Assembly: GCA_030159075.1 (NCBI GenBank)
Contig: BROG01000476.1
Coordinates: forward strand, 434,001-498,000
Source: Atrina japonica
Taxonomy: Eukaryota > Mollusca > Bivalvia > Pterioida > Pinnidae
Length of the DNA stretch: 64,000 bases
Direction of reading: 5' to 3'
Part shown: one piece after another, positions 33,101 to 42,100 of the stretch
Layout of the letters: each line of letters begins with the position of its first letter
Numbering within the stretch: position 1 is the stretch's first letter
The notes under the pieces: generated by a model
Seen by the model: only the letters and a program-made list of their open reading frames with translations
Told to the model about the DNA's origin: nothing
The model's database searches: none
Made by a program: the position numbers and the translations under genes

Positions 33101-36100
33101 TTAAGACTAATTTCTTACAGTATTATGGTATAACGTCAAAAATTCATAAATACATTATACAAAGTGATAAGCCATGCAATAGACTTTGCTATCCTAATAT
33201 ACCTGTAAACATAAAAATGATATTAAAAAACAAACGCGGTGGTAAAACGTTATACAATTTACTAATTAACAACAATTCTTTTTCTTCTGGAAGAAAAAAA
33301 TGGGATAATATTTTCGATTTTGATGAATTTACATGGAAAAATATATATAAAATTCCTTTTAAAGTAACAACACAATCTACTTTACAGTGGCTTCAGTACA
33401 GAATAAATATGTATATTTTAACTACAAACTCCTACCTATATAGAGCTGGTTTAGTGAATAGTCCTTATTGTAATAGGTGTAAAGAAGAAATTGAAACAAT
33501 TGAACATTCCCTGTGGGAATGTGAGTGTGTTCAAAAATTTTTGAATGATATTTGTGGCTTATTAGATTCTCTTCATATTCCATTTAACTTTAACAAAGAA
33601 ACTTTTATATTTGGTCTATTCAATAACTTGAATGGGATATACAACACTGTTGACAATAAAATTTTGTTAATTATAAAATATCACATCTATAAAACAAGAT
33701 GTTTACAGCAGCCTTTATCAATAAGATGTCTGAGACTTTTGATAAAGGACCACTATAATGTTCTAAAATATATTGCTAATAGTAAAGAGGACAAATACAA
33801 ACAACTGTTTAATAGTGAATGGTCTAAATGGGAAAGTTTACTTGAAATCTCTGTCTAATAATTTTTTTTTTTTTTTTTTTTACTTGTCTATTTTTTAAAA
33901 GACAAATATGAGGTACTTTTGATGTAGTAAAAATATATTTTTTTTCTTTTAACTAAAAGTATGTCCTTTAACAATTAAGACATTTCTTGTTAGTCCCCTC
34001 ACTCCTGCTTCATCATTATAAAAATATATCAAACATCTTTAATATTAAAAAAATACTTTAGACTTCTTTCACTTTCTTTCTCTATCCTCCTTTTTTTCTT
34101 TTTTTTCTCTTTCTCTACCTTTACCCAAACTCAGTACAAATTTACAAAAAGACATTAATATATATGTATATATATTTAAGATATAGAGAATAAAATATGT
34201 ATGAAAATGAGGTGAATATACTTGTATAAGAGAGAATGTTTGTATGCAAATGTAAATCAATATGTCAAACTATAAATTTCGATGTAATTTGTACTGCAAA
34301 TACTTTCAAAAATAAAATAAATATAAAAAAAAAATAACCTTGTTCTCAGTCCACAAAATAACAGGAACCTGCAGGTTACGATAGCAATAATGAAGACTTC
34401 AAAATAAAATCCGATAATGAAAAGGAGGTTATGTGATTTCTATTTGTCAAAACCTCCACATAACCTGAACACTCACTCCAATGTTATTTTGTGGTCGTGC
34501 ATTCTGAGCATTTTTATTGGTCGAAATAGGAACATGAACTTTGACATGCACTACTTTTTGGCTGAGCCCGCACTACTACTGTAATGAAAATGTTAGTACA
34601 TGAAGTTGCATTAAGCCAGTTGTTGGGGATAAAAGTAATTGGAGAGAAAGGGGTCCGTAATTGAAGTCTCTAACAATGACTCTTGATCGTGAGGTAGTGA
34701 GTTCGAGTCCAGCCGGCAAAAGGTTGGTTTCTAGTCTATCGGATGAGACAGTAAAAAACGAGGTCCCTTGTCACAGTAGGTGTCAGCATGTTAAAGAACC
34801 CTCATTGCTTAATGACCGTAAGTGCCAAGCATAGGCCAAAATTTGAAGCCCTTCACCAGCATTTGGTGACGTCTCCATATAAGTGAAGGATTCTTGAGTG
34901 GGACATTGATCTACTTTTGAAAGATGTATACAAGCACCAAACTGGGGAGTTTAAATGGGAAAATGAAGATATGGCCCAGAAAAAAAAAAAAAAAAGATTG
35001 ACACAACACAAACCTTTACCTTATAAGTCCCAACGCCCCCAAGGACAAGAAACCAATAACTGGTGTATTATAGTATAACCATTGTGTAGTATCATAAAAC
35101 TGATCTGATCACAATCTACTTTACCTGTCCACCACTTTTACCCCGTCCATACTGCCGTCCCTCTTTAAATCCTGCATCCCAGTCACATCTTATGATTCTG
35201 TCATCTAAACGTGTTCCGTTAACGTACCTCATGGCATTTTCACCGTCGTATCGAGAATAATATCTAAAGGTTTGTCAAGGTCAAATGATTTAAAAATTCT
35301 ATAATTAGTTGTAGACAAATGATCAGTGTACATGTTCTTACTGTATTGTGAATGTCAATGATATATTTAGCAAAAATGTTTATTTTAGCAATCTTCACAG
35401 AAAGACAAATTAATGTGTTAGACAACTACCGGTATGTGTGCTAAAACTGTAAGTGAAGTAAACACAGATACAGTACACAACATAAACATTATTGTGTAAC
35501 TGGCAACTTACATGTACATTGTACAACGTACAGTCAAAGTTGCTTTAAATGCCACCTGTCTTTAAAGAACATTAATACATGTACAATGTACATACATTTG
35601 TTTACTTTTTTTATAACGAATATCAGCTAATTAACTTCTTTATAAAGGCCTAGCTGCCACCTGTCTATAATTTATACATAGTATAATAGCCACTTTTGCC
35701 TGTTTCCTTGAGTGGCCTTTATAGACACATTTGACTGAATGTTTAAAGTGCTAAATTTAAACCATACAGATATGCTTCCAGCTTTAATGAGTTCCTGAAA
35801 TACAAAGTGAAATTGAAGTTTTACAGTACTGGTATAAAGTTATTGATAGGTGACAGTACTGGTATAAAGTTATTGATAGGTGACAGTACTGGTAAAAAGT
35901 TATTAATAGGTGACGGTACTGGTATAAAGTTATTAATAGGTGACGGTACTGGTACAAAGTTATTAATAGGTGACAGTACTGGTATAAAGTTATTGATAGG
36001 TGACAGTACTGGTATAAAGTTATTAATAGGTGACGGTACTGGTATAAAGTTATTGATAGGTGACAGTACTGGTATAAAGTTCTTAATAGGTGACAGTACT

Positions 36101-39100
36101 GGTATAAAGTTATTGATAGGTGACAGTACTGGTATAAAGTTATTGATAGGTGACTGTACTGGTACAAAGTTCTTAATAGGTGACAGTACTGGTACAAAGT
36201 TATTGATATGTGACAGTACTGGTATAAAGTTATTAATAGGTGACGGTACTGGTATACAGTTATTAATAGGTGACAGTACTGGTATAATGCTATTGATAGG
36301 TGACAGTACTGGTATAATGTTATTGACAGGTGACAGTACTGGTATAATGTTATTGACAGGTGACAGTACTAATACAAAGTTATTAATAGGTGACAGTACT
36401 GGTATAAAGTTATTGATAGGTGACAGTACTGGTATAAAGTTATTAATAGGTGACAGTACTGGTATAATGTTATTAATAGGTGACAGTACTGGTATAAAGT
36501 TATTAATAGGTGACAGTACTGGTACAAAGTTATTAATAGGTGACAGTACTGGTATAAAGTTATTAATAGGTGACAGTACTGGTATAATGTTATTGATAGG
36601 TGACAGTACTGGTATAAAGTTATTAATAGGTGACAGTACTGGTATAATGTTATTGATAGGTGACAGTACTGGTATAATGTTATTGATAGGTGACAGTACT
36701 GGTATAATGTTATTGACAAGTGACAGTACTAATACAAAGTTATTAATAGGTGACAGTACTGGTATAAAGTTATTAATAGGTGACAGTACTGGTATAAAGT
36801 TATTGATAGGTGACAGTACTGGTATAATGTTATTGATAGGTGACAGTACTGGTATAATGTTATTGATAGGTGACAGTACTGGTATAAAGTTATTAATAGG
36901 TGACAGTACTGGTATACAGTTATTAATAGGTGACAGTACTGGTATAATGCTATTGATAGGTGACAGTACTGGTATAATGTTATTGACAGGTGACAGTACT
37001 GGTATAATGTTATTGTGACAGTACTGGTACTAATACAAAGTTATTAATAGGTGACAGTACTGGTATAATGTTATTGATAGGTGACAGTACTGGTATAAAG
37101 TTATTAATAGGTGACAGTACTGGTATAAAGTTATTAATAGGTGACAGTACTGGTATAAAGTTATTAATAGGTGACAGTACTGGTATAATGTTATTAATAG
37201 GTGACAGTACTGGTATAAAGTTATTAATAGGTGACAGTAATGTTATTGATAGGTGACAGTACTGGTATAAAGTTATTAATAGGTGACAGTACTGGTATAA
37301 TGTTATTGATAGGTGACAGTACTGGTATAATGTTATTGATAGGTGACAGTACTGGTATAATGTTATTGACAAGTGACAGTACTAATACAAAGTTATTAAT
37401 AGGTGACAGTACTGGTATAAAGTTATTAATAGGTGACAGTACTGGTATAAAGTTATTGACAGGTGACAGTACTGGTATAATGTTATTGACAGGTGACAGT
37501 ACTAATACAAAGTTATTAATAGGTGACAGTACTGGTATAAAGTTATTAATAGGTGACAGTACTGGTATAAAGTTATTGACAGGTGACAGTACTGGTATAA
37601 AGTTATTAATAGGTGACATAAGCAGTGATTTCTGGGCTACTAAAGCAAACGGTATAACTATAATTTACAGTGCTCCAGATAAGCTACATATTTGCGTATT
37701 TTACGCATAAAAAATAAATGGATAAGCAAGCAAATTAAAACCCATGTGTATGATACACAATGCAAATCAAAACTGAAACGTAAAATTAAACACATTGGAT
37801 CTGAAACCTGCTGAGAGATAAAAGTATTGAGTTCACTTGTTCTGAATGGACCTTGGTCATGTGTTTAAAGGGGCATTAGCTGTACTTGCCAAAAACAATT
37901 ATTTTGTTTTTTCTACTTTTACTACATGTACCGTACTTCATGTACAATAACAAATAAGAGATATACACAGGCATAAAAAGATTTATATTCCTATATATTT
38001 TGTGATAAGGTCAGATTCAGTGTGGTATTCAATATACAAATTGTCAGGTTGAGTTAGTCAATTGCAAGTGAAAAAGTGCCAAACCTGGATTTCTCAAGCA
38101 ATTTTCACAAAATGTATAGGGATTTTAAAAAATCGATGTCTGTGTATACCCGTACATATATCTCTTTTTTGTGACCTGAATATCAATCTAAGTAATAAAA
38201 AAGAAAAAGAAATTACTTGAAAAAAAAAACACAGCTTATGCCCCTTTAAACTCTGTAGCGATAATGCAGTTAAGGTAACCCAAACCCAGATGTTTAAATT
38301 GTGGACTTACATTGTACAGACAGTTAAATACAGATTAATTAATGGTAATTTAGCAACCAAACCTTTGTAGTAAAATCAATGGCAATCGTAATATGGTAAC
38401 AGAATTGGAAATTACCCAATTGACAAAAATTTTGTGGGTAAAAATACCCCCTGGATTTGGAAATGATGGGTATTATACCCAAGTGCTCAGAAAGTTATAT
38501 CTGGAGCACTGATGTAATGTCAGCCAATGCTTGTAAACATCAACAACTAGCAAAATGGCATTATACAAGATTACAAAATCAGCACATTGTAGCTCGGTCC
38601 ACAGATAGTTACTGATAAAGCATGTTACATATATGTTTGGCTTATATATAATTAGTTATATTAAAATGTAAGACGACAAAGTTAAAATTGCAAGGCAAAA
38701 AGGAAATACACGTAATTCACAAAAATACTGAATTTAAAGATGGAATTTTCTAAAATGTAAGACAGTACATTTATTCCAATGAATACATGTACATCATACT
38801 ACATGTAGTTGAATAAACCTGTGATTAGCGAGTGTCAGGGAGCTGAAAGAAGATTTTTTGTGAAAAGTAAACTACATTTCTAATTTGCTGACTACTGCAA
38901 AGGATACTCTACAAAACAAAATCCACATGGTGTCTTTTTCACTTTATCAAGTCCCATTATAATTCTTTTGAGGTCACCACACTTGCCAAAAAGTTCATGA
39001 ATTTGTTCTTCAGTTGTGAAATAGGACAAATTTCCAACGTACAATGTTGTCGAAGTCAAGAGTGCCTTTTCCTGATCTGTACGACTTCCCTGTAAAACAA

Positions 39101-42100
39101 ATGACATGGATAATTTGATGTAATTATTTACATTTTAAATACATGTACATGTTGTCTAATTAGAGTAGATTGACTAAATAGATCTACAGGGCCTTCTATT
39201 GACAACTGACCTATCACCAAGTGTCTGACACATGACTGTCCATGTGCTTTTTTGACGTCATTCAATTGTACATGTGACGTCATAAGGCCATTCCAAGTTT
39301 TTTTCTATGTTAAGCATCCACCCTGATTACAAAAACCTAACTACCTATTCGAAAAAAACACACACAATCTGATGAAAAACACAGAACTCTTCAATTATAA
39401 TTGTGACCATTTAATAGAAATAAATGGCATCAGGTTATGGAGTTGAGTTGAGTAAATTGGTTCTACTACTCAGAACATGCCAAGGTACCCCGAGTGTGCT
39501 AGGGATCTTTAAATATTTGTTGGTAGATCTACATGTATATTATCTTTATTTTATCTGAACTGTGTCTGCATCTAACCAACTTCAAAAATAAAATGCTTTC
39601 ATTCCAAATAATGCATATCCCGGTTACCAGTTTTGTGTATTTTTAGAAATACGATGTCCTAAACCAAAGTGCACGTCATTCAATTGGTGACGTCTTAACA
39701 TATGTTAAGCATCCACCCTGATTTGGAATGGCCTAATCACTCTTCAATAATTGTGTAATAGAAATAAATGGCCAGGTTAGGAGTTGATTTAAATTGGTTC
39801 TACTGAACATGCCAAGGTACCCCGAGTGTGCTAGGGTCTTTAAAATGTTGGTAGAAAGTCTGAACTGTGTCTGCATCTAAAGGCTTTCATTCCAAATGCA
39901 TATCCCGTTACCAGTTTTGTCAGAAAAATTTGGCGATACATATAAAAAAATTGGAATGGCCATCACACTAGTGTTTTGACAGGACTGACATTAAAGTTTC
40001 AGTCAGAAATTTGGCGATAGGTCAATCCAGAGGGGGCTCTCCAAAATTTTGCTCTACTTTCTGAAAGCCCTGACCCATACCCCCCCCCACCCCCAACTCC
40101 CAACCTCCATAAAAAAGCTCCTGCTCTATTGATTTTTCACTGATTCACTGATTTCTGCATCATTGAAAGCTTGAAGCTTGTGTGTTGATGCTCTGGTAGA
40201 ATAGTTTGGTTACAACTGTTCTGGTTCCGGAGTGAGGTGTGTAGCTTAGAGTTAAAAACTAGATTTAAAACTTGATTTATATAGTACATGTATTTATAAA
40301 TTTATTCAGTAAGAGTCTTGTTTGTAATAGCATATACTCTGACACTCTAGGGTGTTGGTTCAAATTTGTTGTCTTTGTACTTCCAGTATTTTGTTTAAGT
40401 TGTTTTTAAATGCATTTACAAATATTGATTTGACAGTTTCTTTGTTCAGATTGTTCCAGTTGTCAACCACTCTATTACTAAAGGTATTTTTACATGTATT
40501 TAGACAAATTTGTCTTTTGCTACACTTTTTTGAATGCCCTCGTGTTTCTGGTTTTCCTCTCCCTCTCACTGTAATGTTGATATTAGCCTTATCATTCCCT
40601 TTGATAACTACATGTATAATTATATCACTGTATAATGTCTGCTCTTTCACGTCTATATTCCAACGTTGGTAATTCCAATTTCCTCAAATGTTCATGGTAA
40701 GGTAGATCTCAGATTCTTAAATGCCTTAATCTTTTTGCAGCTCTCCTTTGCACATTTTCTATTGCTATTTTATCATTCTTATATAGGGGTGAGCATACTG
40801 GGGTGCAATATATATCTAACTAAAGTTTTGAATAACAGCTTGAACATTTCTTCATCCATGAATATAAATGTACGAAAAATAATCCCCAGGATTTTGTTAG
40901 CTGTTGTGTGATTTGAGGAGGTTAGTTTCGTATCAATGATTATACCAAAGTCTTTTTCGCTTAGTACTTTATCTATCTTGGATCTGCCATCGTACCTGCT
41001 ATTGTTTGTTACATATACATAGCCTTATTCCATGTCTTTACATTTGTTGGTATAAAACTCCATAAGGCCTAAAATAAAAAGTGTTGTGTTTCCACTTTCA
41101 TTGCCAAAAAAAATAGGGTCGGTCGGTAGGTAATAAATTTTATTTTTTTTTTAAATTTTATTTCTTTATTTTCATAAAAACATTCCTTAAACATTTATTT
41201 TTTTTCCTTTTCCATAAAGTCTCATGAAAACAGTTGCATGCCCAGCTGATTTGCACTCTGCACATAGTGGCAGCACAGTTTTGTAATGTGTTTTCAACCC
41301 TGCATCAACTTCCCCATCCCCACCACCACAGCGGCAACAGGTTGTATTGGTATCCAGTTGCAGTGTCCCACCGTAGAAGGACACTTCAATCGGGTGTGCA
41401 CACGAAATCTTCCTCCGTATGGCCACCCTCTGCAGAATGGTTAATGTTGGATCTGCAAGCGGTGCGCCACATGTGTAATCAAATTCAGAGGTCGACAAGG
41501 CCACTGCCATTTGTTGCCTTCCAGACAGCTTCAACGCAGAGTAATAAACTCGTGGCTTCCTACACTCTACACAGTTTACCACTCCCCTGGCATATACACC
41601 AGATATAACTGTACATGTTTACTTCATTTAAATCGTTGTACTGATCATGAACGTAAATGATAAAACTGTATACCAAACTCGACTTTTCTCCTCCCGGAAT
41701 TATCGTGGTTTTTTTTTTTTTTTTAATTTTGCCAATAAAATCTATAGGGTCGGCGCGATAAAATAGGGTCGGTCGGGAAAGCGGAAACACAACACTTTTT
41801 ATTTTAGGCCTAAGCCAATCACTGCACCAGTTACAAATGTTGTCCACCTTTTCTTAAAGTCTAGCACAGCCCTCATTTGATACATCTGGAGAGTATAGTT
41901 TGGTGTCGTCTGCAAAAAGCTTGATCATGCAGTCAACTGTTGATGGCATTTCATTGACATACATGTATGTATGTATATCAGGAAGAGAACTGGTCCTAAC
42001 ACGTTACCTTGGGGTACTCCACTTGTTACATTGATTCTACGGGAAGACACACCATTTATTATGACAACTTCCTGAGTTAGATCACTTAAGTAGCTCCTTA

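Larger units (their letters stand above)
28450..34331 (+). mobile_element. L1/Tx1-type LINE, nearly full length, decayed, antisense in NCBP2 intron 3
   Basis: A 5.9-kb non-LTR retrotransposon in plus orientation: 5' leader (28450-28793), ORF1 (28794-29596), a long inter-ORF spacer (29597-30514), ORF2 with endonuclease, reverse transcriptase and Cys/His C-terminus (30515-33858), a 3' UTR and an A-rich tail ending '...aaaataaatataaaaaaaaa'. Exact 17-bp duplications of host sequence flank it, showing one target-primed insertion. Several frameshifts and at least one nonsense codon, plus a deletion between endonuclease and RT, make it inactive. It opposes the host gene, so it is compatible with intron removal. 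Confidence 0.88.

Noticed and set aside
32617..33858. A 413-codon protein as an independent host gene
   Set aside because: It is the C-terminal part of LINE ORF2, in order after the RT blocks and inside the target-site duplications.
35807..37710. Long plus-strand open frames with a ten-residue repeat ([10 protein letters not shown]), and minus-strand counterparts
   Set aside because: They follow from a 30-bp minisatellite whose unit lacks stops in several frames on both strands; located in an NCBP2 intron, no start context or domain.
41234..41608. 124-codon plus frame across the Cys-rich ORF
   Set aside because: Antisense shadow of the minus-strand Cys-rich ORF.
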